From: Pseudomonadota bacterium
Lineage (GTDB): Bacteria > Desulfobacterota > Desulfovibrionia > Desulfovibrionales > Desulfomicrobiaceae
NCBI GenBank assembly: GCA_018902545.1
Contig: JAHIQM010000004.1
Location: 60,882 to 124,881 of the forward strand
Length of the DNA stretch: 64,000 nucleotides
Direction: 5' to 3'
Shown: in pieces, positions 49,533 to 58,052 of the stretch
How positions within the stretch are numbered: the stretch's first letter is position 1
Layout of the letters: each line of letters starts with the position of its first letter
Translations under genes and position numbers: made by a program
Notes under the pieces: generated by a model
What the model was told of the DNA's origin: nothing
What the model saw: the letters and a program-made list of their open reading frames with translations, nothing else
Database searches by the model: none

Positions 49533-49885
49533 AGCGGGGCGGGTTGATTCGGGCGAGGGTCGCCGACTGTCTGACTGAGCCTTGGCATCGTTTGCCGAGT
49601 CGTTGCTGATCGTCTTGCCACGGATTTCCAAGTCGGCACGCAACGACTGGGCATTACGAGGCCCGCGAAGGAGTTTTTGGCGATCCCTATCCGATAAAAA
49701 CACGGTCCGAGCGGGGCGGGTTGATTCGGGCGAGGGTCGCCGACTGTCTGACTGAGCCTTGGCATCGTTTGCCGAGTCGTTGCTGATCGTCTTGCCATGG
49801 ATTTCCAAGTCGGCACGCAACGACTGGGCATTACGAGGCCCGCGAAGGAGTTTTGGCGGCCCTCGCCCGAATCAACCCGCCCCGC
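49533..49885. repeat. Repeat element with 26-bp terminal inverted repeats and a partial tandem copy
   Basis: A unit at 49711-49885 is bounded by perfect 26-bp inverted repeats (49711-49736 and 49860-49885). A second copy of its left about 150 bp lies at 49533-49683, 177 bp upstream, with one substitution and a one-T length change; it has the left repeat (49534-49559) but not the right. Inside each copy AGTCGTTG and CAACGACT can form a stem. No transposase is present. Open frames across it only mirror the duplication. Confidence 0.8.
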
Positions 49886-49910
49886 GCCCACCTCACCTCA
49901 GCCCATCATA

Positions 49911-49950
49911 ACCCATCTCAACATCAACCCATCTCAACATCAACCCATCA
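49911..49950. repeat. 16-bp tandem repeat running into the radA stop
   Basis: ACCCATCTCAACATCA occurs twice exactly (49911-49926, 49927-49942), followed by a half copy that includes the radA stop codon. Confidence 0.75.
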
Positions 49951-51279
49951 CTTCTTCCCAGCCTGCCCAAAAAGCATCCTCTGCACATCCCCGATCCTCG
50001 ACCACCCTTTTCCACCGCCCCCGGTCTTGGGATGGACCATGGGCGCATAGCCCAGATTCGCGGCCTGGCGCAGCCTCACCTCATGTCCCGTCACCGGGCG
50101 GATCTGCCCGTTCAGGTCCACCTCGCCCCAGAACACTGCCCCCTCGGGCAATGGCCGGTCATAAAAGGATGACAGGATGGCCGCGACGATGCCCAGATCC
50201 AGCCCAGGGTCCTTCATGCGCAGCCCTCCGCCGACCTTGGCGTAGACATCGACCTGCCCCAGATTGACCTGCAGGCGTTTCTCCATGACCGCGATCAGAA
50301 GATGCAGACGGTTGGCGTCAAAGCCCAGGGCCGTGCGCCGGGGAAAAGCCAGGAACGTTTTTGTGACCAGGGCCTGCACCTCGACCACAAAGGGGCGCTG
50401 GGACTCCATGGACATCACCAGGGCCGTGCCCGAGAGGGCTGTGTCACGGGCCTGCAGAAAAAAGGTCGAGGGATCTTCGATGACGCTCATGCCCTTTTCG
50501 CGCATCTCGAACAGCAGGATTTCATTGGAGGGACCGAAACGGTTTTTGACCACGCGCAGGATGCGAAAAAGGTGCTCCTTGTCGCCCTCAAGATACAGTA
50601 CCGTATCGACCATGTGTTCCAGCAGCTTTGGCCCCGCGATCTGGCCGTCCTTGGTCACATGTCCGACCAGGATGACCGTGACCCCGGTCTGCTTGGCCCG
50701 CTCGGTCAGGGCCGTGGCCACGGCGCGGACCTGACTGACGGAGCCCGGCAAGCCTTCGGCCTTTGACGAGATCATGGTCTGCACGGAATCCACGACAATG
50801 AGGGACGGTCCGTCCTCCATACAGGCCAGAATATCGTCCACCTGATTTGAGGCAAGGGCGGTGAGCCTGCCGCCAAGCATGTCCAGGCGCTCGGCCCGGC
50901 TGCGGATCTGGGACAGTGATTCCTCGCCGGAAACGTAGACCACACCCTTGCCGGAGGCTTCCATGGATGCGCTGACCTGCAACAGGAGGGTGGACTTGCC
51001 GATGCCCGGTTCACCGCCGAGCAGAATGACCCCACCGGGCACGAAGCCGCTGCCCAGTATCCCGTCCAGCCCGGACAGCTGGGAGCTGACACGGTCTTCA
51101 AGAAGCGTGGGCAACTCACGCAGATCAACGGGACGGTTCAGGGACAGGCCCAGAGCGGACGATGGCTGCGCGAGAACCGGCTCCAGGGTGTTCCAAGCCT
51201 GACATTTGGGGCACTGACCCTGCCAGCGGGGGGTGACGGCCTTGCAGGCCGTACAGGCGTAGTTGGTCTTTGTTTTCAT
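49948..51279 (-). CDS. radA: DNA repair protein RadA/Sms
   Basis: A 443-residue RecA-related helicase for branch migration in recombination. An N-terminal zinc finger has CTACKAVTPRWQGQCPKC; Walker A is GGEPGIGKSTL; the RadA-specific KNRFG is present; a C-terminal Lon-like domain has DVYAKVGGGLRMKDPGLDLGI. No Shine-Dalgarno precedes the ATG; the T-run of the upstream terminator lies there instead. It may be read from a weak promoter in the gene before, or by terminator read-through. Confidence 0.95.
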   Translation of the reverse strand: MKTKTNYACTACKAVTPRWQGQCPKCQAWNTLEPVLAQPSSALGLSLNRPVDLRELPTLLEDRVSSQLSGLDGILGSGFVPGGVILLGGEPGIGKSTLLLQVSASMEASGKGVVYVSGEESLSQIRSRAERLDMLGGRLTALASNQVDDILACMEDGPSLIVVDSVQTMISSKAEGLPGSVSQVRAVATALTERAKQTGVTVILVGHVTKDGQIAGPKLLEHMVDTVLYLEGDKEHLFRILRVVKNRFGPSNEILLFEMREKGMSVIEDPSTFFLQARDTALSGTALVMSMESQRPFVVEVQALVTKTFLAFPRRTALGFDANRLHLLIAVMEKRLQVNLGQVDVYAKVGGGLRMKDPGLDLGIVAAILSSFYDRPLPEGAVFWGEVDLNGQIRPVTGHEVRLRQAANLGYAPMVHPKTGGGGKGWSRIGDVQRMLFGQAGKK

Positions 51280-51285
51280 GGGGAA

Positions 51286-51311
51286 TAAAAAAGGCAGACT
51301 TTCGCCTGCCT
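51286..51311 (-). terminator. Intrinsic terminator between the DUF3426 gene and radA
   Basis: On the minus strand AGGCAG (51306-51311) pairs with CTGCCT (51292-51297) and is followed by six T. It ends seven bases before the radA start codon. Confidence 0.75.
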
Positions 51312-51331
51312 CTTGTGGGTCAAAAATGTTG

Positions 51332-52531
51332 CTATTGTTGCGGGACGCTGGACTGAATCACTTCCAGCCCAAATTCTTCCACCGTTTCTGGAGTCTGGAA
51401 GAACACGGCCATGAACGGCACGGACGCCCCAGACTGAATATTGGTGTTGTTGGTCAGGATACCGACCTTGGCCGTCAGCGCCGCTTCGATGTCTGCGCGG
51501 GTCGAGACCTGCAGTTGGTACAGGGAGACGACGTTGCCGCACATGAATTCCTGGGTGGCGACCTCGTTGCCGAGTTTGTCGAAGAGGGCGGCCTTGATGC
51601 GGATCAATTCACGCGCCTCAGGGAAACGGTTCACGGCCTTGCCTTCGATAATGAAAAGCTGGCCTTCCTTTTCATTGGGTACGAAGTACTGGCGCACATT
51701 TTCCAGGGCGATCTGAGCCGCACCTTCCCTGACGACGGGTTCCTGCGTTGCCGCGGGCGCCCCGGGGGCTTTGGGCCCGAGCCCGATCAATCCGGGTTTC
51801 AGAAAATAAACGCCAGCTCCCGCGCAGGCAAGAAGCAAAAACACAAGGCCCACGACAAGCCCCACGCTTGTGGATTTTTTAGTTCTGCCCGCCGGGGTGC
51901 GTCCTGAGGCGAGAGAGTCTTCGTCCAGTTTGGCGGTCAGAGGCTGCTGAAAGGCTCCCTGCAGATCGGCGATCATGTCCTCGTCTACGGATGACTTGGA
52001 TGCGGCCTTGGGCATTTTCTCATCGAGCATGGCCGTCAGATCGTCTTCAAAGTCGTCGGCTGGGGAAGATTTATGCGCGCCCACAGGCTTTTTCGCGTCC
52101 AGCATGGCCGCCAGATCGTCCTCGAAGTCGTCGACCGGGGAAGATTTCTGCGCGACCGCAGGCTTTTTCGCGTCCAGCATGGCCGCCAGGTCGTCCTCGA
52201 AGTCGTCGGCCGGGGACGGCTTTTTGGGAGCGGGTTTTATGTCCTCGAACATCGCAGCCAAATCATCCTCGAAGGAGTCCTTTGCGGTCGCGGGCGCAGG
52301 TTTTCTGTCGTCCGAAACTCCAGCGGGACCGTCCTTGGAGGCATCCTCCTCGAAAAGCTTGCGTGCCGGTTCTTTTACGGGAGCCGGCTGCGCATCGACC
52401 GCTTCTGTCATGGGGCGGAAAACGGTGAACACGTTCTTGCAACGCGAACAACGGACCTTACTGCCGTCGTGTCCGATCTTGCTTTCATCCAGATTGAATT
52501 TGGTGGTGCATTCAGGGCATTGAACGAGCAT
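51332..52531 (-). CDS. Zinc-ribbon/DUF3426 membrane protein with acidic repeats
   Basis: A 399-residue protein. An MJ0042-type zinc ribbon has CPEC (5-8) and CSRC (28-31). Residues about 85-182 hold four 24-25-residue acidic repeats around FEDDLAAMLD. A membrane helix lies near 222-244. The C-terminal part (about 270-390) is a DUF3426 domain, probably periplasmic. Function is unknown; the family is widespread in delta-proteobacteria-like lineages. It is 39 bp after hpt on the same strand and ends in a terminator. Confidence 0.88.
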   Translation of the reverse strand: MLVQCPECTTKFNLDESKIGHDGSKVRCSRCKNVFTVFRPMTEAVDAQPAPVKEPARKLFEEDASKDGPAGVSDDRKPAPATAKDSFEDDLAAMFEDIKPAPKKPSPADDFEDDLAAMLDAKKPAVAQKSSPVDDFEDDLAAMLDAKKPVGAHKSSPADDFEDDLTAMLDEKMPKAASKSSVDEDMIADLQGAFQQPLTAKLDEDSLASGRTPAGRTKKSTSVGLVVGLVFLLLACAGAGVYFLKPGLIGLGPKAPGAPAATQEPVVREGAAQIALENVRQYFVPNEKEGQLFIIEGKAVNRFPEARELIRIKAALFDKLGNEVATQEFMCGNVVSLYQLQVSTRADIEAALTAKVGILTNNTNIQSGASVPFMAVFFQTPETVEEFGLEVIQSSVPQQ

Positions 52532-52570
52532 GGCTTTTCCTTGAAAAAGTTCAGTTCGGAGGCAGGAGGT

Positions 52571-53095
52571 CTATGCTTCCGAAAATTTGAGATCGTAAAT
52601 GCCGTCAAGTTCTCTGTATTGTTCGGCGTAGTCAAGTCCGTAGCCGACGATATAACCCTTATCGAGCGGAAAACCAACAAAATCGACCTTCACATCCGCT
52701 TCGCGCCGCTCGCTCTTGTCAATCATGGCCGCAATCTTGATGGACTTGGGTCCACGGGCTTCAAGCACCTTGAGCAGAAAATTCATGGAGTGGCCTGTAT
52801 CGACGATATCCTCAACCACAAGCACATGCTTGTCCCTGATGTCAATTTCCATGTCTTTGGAAAAAACCATCTTCGATTTACGGGAAGTCTGGTCCGCATA
52901 ACTGGAAAGACGAACAAAATCCATGGTTGGATGTATGGTCAAATGACGCATGAGATCAGTAAAGAATGCGTAGGCACCTTTGAGTACGCATACGCAGACC
53001 AGCGGTTCGTCGCCATAATGGCTCGATATCGCCTGGCCCAGTTCCTGGGTGCGCGCCTCAATCTGAGAACGGTCAAAAAGCTGTACAAATTTCAT
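52571..53095 (-). CDS. hpt: Hypoxanthine phosphoribosyltransferase
   Basis: A 174-residue purine salvage enzyme joining hypoxanthine or guanine to PRPP. The PRPP loop is VLVVEDIVDTGHSM; VCVLKGAYAFFTDLMRHL, FVRLSSYAD and the base-contact VDFVGFPLDKGYIVGYGLDYAEQYR are typical. The ATG at 53095 with GGGAGAG upstream is preferred to one eight codons earlier. Confidence 0.95.
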   Translation of the reverse strand: MKFVQLFDRSQIEARTQELGQAISSHYGDEPLVCVCVLKGAYAFFTDLMRHLTIHPTMDFVRLSSYADQTSRKSKMVFSKDMEIDIRDKHVLVVEDIVDTGHSMNFLLKVLEARGPKSIKIAAMIDKSERREADVKVDFVGFPLDKGYIVGYGLDYAEQYRELDGIYDLKFSEA

Positions 53096-53127
53096 GAACT
53101 CTCCCGGAGATCCTGCCATGTCGGAAC

Positions 53128-53595
53128 TTACAATTCAATCATCATCGCCACTTCGTCACACTCAGGAAACTGAGGACATTTGAGACAGTCGGCCCAGACC
53201 TTTTGGGGCAGCACGTCTTTGCTCACCTCCGAAAATCCCAGCTTCTGGAAAAAGGGAACCTGATAGGTCAAGGTGAAGACCTTGTAAACACCGAAGGTCA
53301 ATGCGTCACTGACGCAGAATTCCACCATTCTGCGCCCGAGTCCCTGACCCTGGGCGCTCTCGACGACCACCAGGGAACGGACCTCGGCCAGGGCCTCCCA
53401 GGTAATGGTCAGGGCGCAGCAGCCCGCAACTTCGCCGGACTGCGTGTCCTCGGCGACGATGAAATCACGCAGATGGGAGTAGAGTTCGCCAAAAGACCGT
53501 GGCAGAAGCAGGCGCTTGTTGGCGCAATCCATGAGCATCCGGTGGATGGCCTTGACGTCGGTGATGGTCGCCTTGCGCAGTATGTATTTTTCCAT
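53128..53595 (-). CDS. GNAT acetyltransferase, short N-acetylglutamate synthase type
   Basis: A 155-residue single-domain acetyltransferase. The acetyl-CoA loop is VESAQGQGLGRRMVEF; the C-terminal pattern LPQKVWADCLKCPQFPECDEVAM is typical of the short ArgA-like N-acetylglutamate synthases that start arginine synthesis in bacteria without classical ArgA. The start at 53595 begins the conserved MEKYILRKATITDV. It lies 28 bp after metH and 32 bp before hpt on the same strand. Confidence 0.85.
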   Translation of the reverse strand: MEKYILRKATITDVKAIHRMLMDCANKRLLLPRSFGELYSHLRDFIVAEDTQSGEVAGCCALTITWEALAEVRSLVVVESAQGQGLGRRMVEFCVSDALTFGVYKVFTLTYQVPFFQKLGFSEVSKDVLPQKVWADCLKCPQFPECDEVAMMIEL

Positions 53596-53623
53596 GCGAA
53601 TTCCCGCTTGAAACTTGTATAAA

Positions 53624-56035
53624 TCAGGACGCCCGAACCTCGGCGCAGAGGCGCGTTGCCACCCGCACCGCAGCCACGGCGTCGTCGGCATAACCGTGAG
53701 CCCCAATGAGGTCGGCATAGGACTGACTGACCACCGCCCCGCCGACCATGACCCGGCAGGACAGACCCTGCTCGCGAACCAGGCGCACGGTATCCTCCAT
53801 GCGGACCATGGTTGTAGTCATGAGAGCGGACAACCCGATGACCGAGGCCTTGTGCTCCACGACGGCGGCCACGATATCGGCAGCGGCGACGTCCTTGCCC
53901 AGGTCGATGACGTTGTAGCCAAAATTCCTGAGCATCAGACAGACGATATTCTTGCCAATGTCGTGGATATCACCTTCCACCGTGGCCATGACGATGGTGG
54001 CCTTGACCTCCCGCCCTTCGCGCACGAGCAGGTGCCGGATGGACTCGAAGCCGGTCTGCATGGTTTCGGCGCAGAGCAGGAGCTGCGGCAGAAAATATTC
54101 CTTCCTTTCGTACTTTTCACCCACCTTGGCAATGGCCGGGATCATCTCCCCGTCCACCAGGACAAAGGGGTCATCCCCGGCCGCGATGCGCTCCCGCAGC
54201 AGATCGACGATGCGGTCCTTCTGCCCTTTGATGACCGCCAGGGCCACGAGGCTGCCCTCTTCGTCGGCCGGGCCTTTAGCGGCAGAGGCCACGGGATTGC
54301 CAGGGTTCCACCCGGCGTAGGTGGCGATGAAATTCGCCGCCTGGCTGTCCCGGCCAAGCAGCACTTCCGCCGCAGCCAGGCTCTCGCGGATGCGCACCGC
54401 GTTGGGGTTGGCAATGAGCGAGGTCATGCCCACGCCCATGGCCATGGCCAGGAAGGTCGAATTGATCAGATCCCGGGCCGGCAGACCGAAGGAGATGTTG
54501 GACAGGCCCATGGTCGATCCCAGGCCCCAGCGCTCCCGGCAGTGCCGGATGACTTCCAGGCAGGCCTTGGCCGCCTCGGGCTTGGAGGACACGGTCAGAG
54601 CCAGGGCGTCGACCAGGATGAGGCGGCGCGGTATGCGCAGGCTCTCGGCCTTGACGAGCATCTCCTCGATGATGGCCAGCCGCTCGACGGCGGTGACGGG
54701 CAGCTTGCGGCCCTTGAGCGGCAGGAGGATGAACGGCGCGCCGTAGTCACGACACAGGGGGCCAAGAACGTCCATCCGCTCTTCTTCGCCGCTGATGGAG
54801 TTGACCAGTGGCGAACCGGGATAGGCCTCAAGACCTGCCCGGATGGCCGGGATGTCGCTGGAGTCGAGACAAAGGGGGATACCATGGGCGCTGGAGAGAG
54901 CCTGCACGGCCAGGGGCAGCATGCGCGCTTCGTCGACCATGGGTGCGCCGACGTTGACGTCCAAAAGATGCGCGCCGCGCTCAATCTGCTCCTCGGCGAA
55001 GGTCATGACCCGGCGGGTCTGAAGGCTCTGCAGCTCGGCCGTGAGCTCGGCCTTGCCCGTAGGGTTGATGCGCTCGCCGATGATGCGGCAGGGGCGATCG
55101 AAGCCAAACTCCACGGCCTGGGACCGGGAGGTGACTATCAGACAGGGCCGGTCAGCGGCCTGCGGGCGCGACACGGCCTTGCCCGCGCACAGCACGCTTA
55201 ACGCCTTGATGTGCTCCGGAGTGGTGCCGCAACAGCCGCCCAGGCAGGACGCGCCTTCAGCCGCCAGGATGGAAACCGTGGAGGCGAAGGGGTCCGGGGG
55301 CAGGCGGAAAACCGTGGCCCCGTCCACCAGTTCGGGCAGGCCCGCGTTGGGCTCAATGAGCACGGGGGTGTCGCTGACGGAGATCATGGCCCGCGCGACC
55401 TCGATAAGCTGCTCGGGGCCGGCGCTGCAGTTGGAGGCGATGAGATCCACGCCCATGTTTTCCATGGTCTGGGCAAAGATTTCCGGGGTGGTCCCGGTCA
55501 GGCTGACACCGCCCTCGAAGGTCATGCTGATGCCCACGGGCAGGTCGCAGACCTCGCGGGCGGCCACGACCACGGCGCGCGCCTCGGCCAGGTCGAAATG
55601 GGTCTCGCCCAGGATCAGGTCCGCTCCGCCCGCGACCAGGCCCCGGATCTGTTCCTTAAATACATCGACCAGCCCGCGAAAAGAGATCTCGCCCAGGGGT
55701 TTTATCATCTTGCCCGTGGGACCGACGCTGCCGGCCACGAAAACCTGGTCGCCCACGGCTTGACGCGCGGCACGGGTCATGGTCTCATTGACCTCGAACA
55801 CGTCAAAGCTCTGCGGGAGCTTGTAGCGGGTCGCGCCAAAGGTGTTGGTGGTGACCACATGCGCCCCGGACCGGGCATACTCGGCATGGATCGAAGCCAC
55901 GACATCGGGCCGCGCCATCCCGAATTCCTCGGGAGACTGCCCGGCCTGCAGGCCGCGTCGCTGAAGAAGGCTGCCCATGCCCCCGTCAAAAATAAGAACG
56001 GTTCCGCCTTTGAGCGCCCGGCGAAAATCACGCAT
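53624..56035 (-). CDS. metH: Cobalamin-dependent methionine synthase lacking the reactivation domain
   Basis: An 803-residue enzyme that methylates homocysteine. The homocysteine domain (1 to about 300) has IFDGGMGSLLQ, SNCSAGPEQ and the zinc pair GGCCGTTPEH. A pterin (methyl-tetrahydrofolate) domain (about 320-590) has IIGERINPTG and DVNVGAPMVDE. The cobalamin module has the cap and DIHDIGKN with the lower-ligand His near 691. The protein ends soon after the B12 domain, so the SAM-binding reactivation domain of E. coli MetH is missing. GAGG precedes the start. First gene of the metH-NAT-hpt-DUF3426 transcript. Confidence 0.94.
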   Translation of the reverse strand: MRDFRRALKGGTVLIFDGGMGSLLQRRGLQAGQSPEEFGMARPDVVASIHAEYARSGAHVVTTNTFGATRYKLPQSFDVFEVNETMTRAARQAVGDQVFVAGSVGPTGKMIKPLGEISFRGLVDVFKEQIRGLVAGGADLILGETHFDLAEARAVVVAAREVCDLPVGISMTFEGGVSLTGTTPEIFAQTMENMGVDLIASNCSAGPEQLIEVARAMISVSDTPVLIEPNAGLPELVDGATVFRLPPDPFASTVSILAAEGASCLGGCCGTTPEHIKALSVLCAGKAVSRPQAADRPCLIVTSRSQAVEFGFDRPCRIIGERINPTGKAELTAELQSLQTRRVMTFAEEQIERGAHLLDVNVGAPMVDEARMLPLAVQALSSAHGIPLCLDSSDIPAIRAGLEAYPGSPLVNSISGEEERMDVLGPLCRDYGAPFILLPLKGRKLPVTAVERLAIIEEMLVKAESLRIPRRLILVDALALTVSSKPEAAKACLEVIRHCRERWGLGSTMGLSNISFGLPARDLINSTFLAMAMGVGMTSLIANPNAVRIRESLAAAEVLLGRDSQAANFIATYAGWNPGNPVASAAKGPADEEGSLVALAVIKGQKDRIVDLLRERIAAGDDPFVLVDGEMIPAIAKVGEKYERKEYFLPQLLLCAETMQTGFESIRHLLVREGREVKATIVMATVEGDIHDIGKNIVCLMLRNFGYNVIDLGKDVAAADIVAAVVEHKASVIGLSALMTTTMVRMEDTVRLVREQGLSCRVMVGGAVVSQSYADLIGAHGYADDAVAAVRVATRLCAEVRAS

Positions 56036-56248
56036 CGCAACACCTCGCGCAGTTCAAAAATTAACACTCCGGTGAACGAAGGGCCCTACTGAAAATCATT
56101 GAAAAGGACAAACAAAAACTCTATGATGGAAAACTCCGAAATAGCGGACTGATTCCTCAAAAAGCTTCGCACGGAACGGCCCACGGGCATCTTCTCATCA
56201 CTTTTGCAGCACGTGATGCCCAAGAATCACTTCCATATACGCACCACA

Positions 56249-57289
56249 ATGAATCCCAATAAATTCCACGCAGACGACGCCCAGGATGAAGAACTTGAAC
56301 TTGAGACCCCCGAGTCCGAGGACGAAGAGTTCGACACCGATACGATAGAGGATATCGACGAGGTTGATCCCGTCGACTCAACGGAGATCGCGCCGCTGGT
56401 CCTGGCCACAGTTCCCAGGCGCGAGGTCGCGACCCTGGACCCGTTGCACATCTACCTCCAGGAAATCAAGAAATTCAAGCCGCTGGAGCTTGATGAAGAA
56501 TTCGACCTGGCCCGACGGTATAGGGATGAAAAGGAAGAGCAGGCGGCGTTCATTCTGATCACCTCCAATCTGCGCCTGGTGGTCAAGATCGCCATGGACT
56601 TCCAGCGGCGCTGGATGAAGAACGTCCTTGACCTGATCCAGGAAGGCAATGTCGGGCTGATGAAGGCGGTTCAGAAGTTCGACCCCGACAAGGGCATCAA
56701 GTTTTCCTATTACGCCTCGTTCTGGATCAAAGCCTACATCCTGAAATTCATCATGGACAATTGGCGCATGGTCAAGATCGGGACGACCCAGGCCCAGCGC
56801 AAGCTGTTCTACAACCTGGGCAAGGAGCGCCAACGCCTGCAGGCCCAGGGCTTCGACCCGACCACCGCCACCCTGGCTGGCAACCTGCAAGTTTCCGAGG
56901 CCGACATCGTGGAGATGGGACAGCGCCTCGGGCAGCATGACGTTTCCCTGGACATGAAGATCGGGGATGATTCGAGCTTCACGCCCATGGACTTCATCCC
57001 GGCCCTGGAGGCCGGAATCGAGCAGCAGATGGCCGCCGACGAGATCAGCGTGCTCATCCACGACAATATTGACGCCATCAGAGACGGCCTGAACGAAAAG
57101 GAACTTGATATCCTCGAACAGCGTCTCCTGGCCGATTCGCCCATCACCCTGCGCGAAATCGGCGACAAATACGGGATCACACGGGAGCGGGTGCGCCAGA
57201 TTGAAGCGCGGCTGCTGCAAAAGATCAAGGCCCAGATGTCAAGCACCATCCAGGATTTCTCCTCCGAATGGATAGAACATGAAGAATGA
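56249..57289 (+). CDS. rpoH: RNA polymerase sigma-32-type factor RpoH
   Basis: A 346-residue sigma factor. An acidic N-terminal lead (to about 45) precedes region 2 (TSNLRLVVKIAMDFQRRW, DLIQEGNVGLMKAV, FSYYASFWIKAYIL), the RpoH box QRKLFYNLGKE, and region 4 with REIGDKYGITRERVRQIEARL. It should direct heat-shock transcription. The start is uncertain: ATG at 56249 is used, but ATG at 56216 and GTG at 56213 are open alternatives and none has a good ribosome-binding site. The gap to metH (56036-56248) holds the divergent promoters and nothing else recognised. Confidence 0.9.
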   Translation: MNPNKFHADDAQDEELELETPESEDEEFDTDTIEDIDEVDPVDSTEIAPLVLATVPRREVATLDPLHIYLQEIKKFKPLELDEEFDLARRYRDEKEEQAAFILITSNLRLVVKIAMDFQRRWMKNVLDLIQEGNVGLMKAVQKFDPDKGIKFSYYASFWIKAYILKFIMDNWRMVKIGTTQAQRKLFYNLGKERQRLQAQGFDPTTATLAGNLQVSEADIVEMGQRLGQHDVSLDMKIGDDSSFTPMDFIPALEAGIEQQMAADEISVLIHDNIDAIRDGLNEKELDILEQRLLADSPITLREIGDKYGITRERVRQIEARLLQKIKAQMSSTIQDFSSEWIEHEE

Positions 57290-58052
57290 GATTTTAGTCC
57301 GCCTCAAACAGGAAAGCGCTTCCGTCACCCCCGACGCCCTGCCCAGCTTTTACACGGCCATGAGCGCTGAGCTGGCCTCTGCCCGTGACACATTCTTTTC
57401 CCACCCGATGATCATGCGCTGCCGGGAGGATGTGCTTCCCTTCCTGAACGACGAGTTCGGCCACGGCATCGAGCACTCCAAGAAAGTTGCCATCGAATGC
57501 AGCGCTCTGATCCTGGGCGAGGCCGCCACGCTCGGACTTGAACAGGCCAGACGGCTGAGTCTTCTGGCAATGCTCGCGGGGCTGCTGCACGACATCTGCC
57601 GCCTTGAAGGGGACCACGCCGCGCGCGGGGCCGATCTTACCATGCTCATTCTTCGCGACTATCCCTTGACAGACGAGGAAAAGCAGATGATCGCCGACGC
57701 GGTGCGCTGCCACGAAGCCTTCTCCGAACCGGTCCGTTTCGACCATCATGGCACGCAGCTCCTGGCCGATGCGCTCTACGACGCGGACAAATTCCGCTGG
57801 GGGCCGGACAATTTCATTACCACCCTGTGGGAAATATGTAATTATCAGGAGTGGACCCTGCAGCAGATTCTGGATAAATTTCCTGCCGGACTGGAGGTGG
57901 TTGCCTCCATCCAGAACACGTTTCGTACCCCTGCGGGAAAAATCTACGGACCTGAGTTCATTGAGTTGGGGCTTGTCATGGGGAAAAAAATTTATAAAAT
58001 AATTCAGGCATTTTGCAAAAAAAATGACTGTTCTGGACACATCACTGCATGA
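57279..58052 (+). CDS. HD-domain hydrolase
   Basis: A 257-residue cytoplasmic protein with an HD metal-dependent phosphohydrolase core: GHGIEHSKKV, GLLHDICRLEGDHA, AVRCHEAF and ALYDADKFRW supply the H-HD-D ligands. The substrate is unknown. The start overlaps the end of rpoH by 11 bp and its stop overlaps the next gene by four bases, so it belongs to the rpoH transcript. Confidence 0.88.
   Translation: MKNEILVRLKQESASVTPDALPSFYTAMSAELASARDTFFSHPMIMRCREDVLPFLNDEFGHGIEHSKKVAIECSALILGEAATLGLEQARRLSLLAMLAGLLHDICRLEGDHAARGADLTMLILRDYPLTDEEKQMIADAVRCHEAFSEPVRFDHHGTQLLADALYDADKFRWGPDNFITTLWEICNYQEWTLQQILDKFPAGLEVVASIQNTFRTPAGKIYGPEFIELGLVMGKKIYKIIQAFCKKNDCSGHITA

Noticed and set aside
49481..49891. 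Open frames over the direct repeats that encode a duplicated peptide
   Set aside because: The duplicated peptide simply mirrors the duplicated DNA in several frames; no start signals.
56157..56381. A minus-strand 74-codon frame over the rpoH start
   Set aside because: Antisense to the acidic N-terminus of RpoH, no domain.
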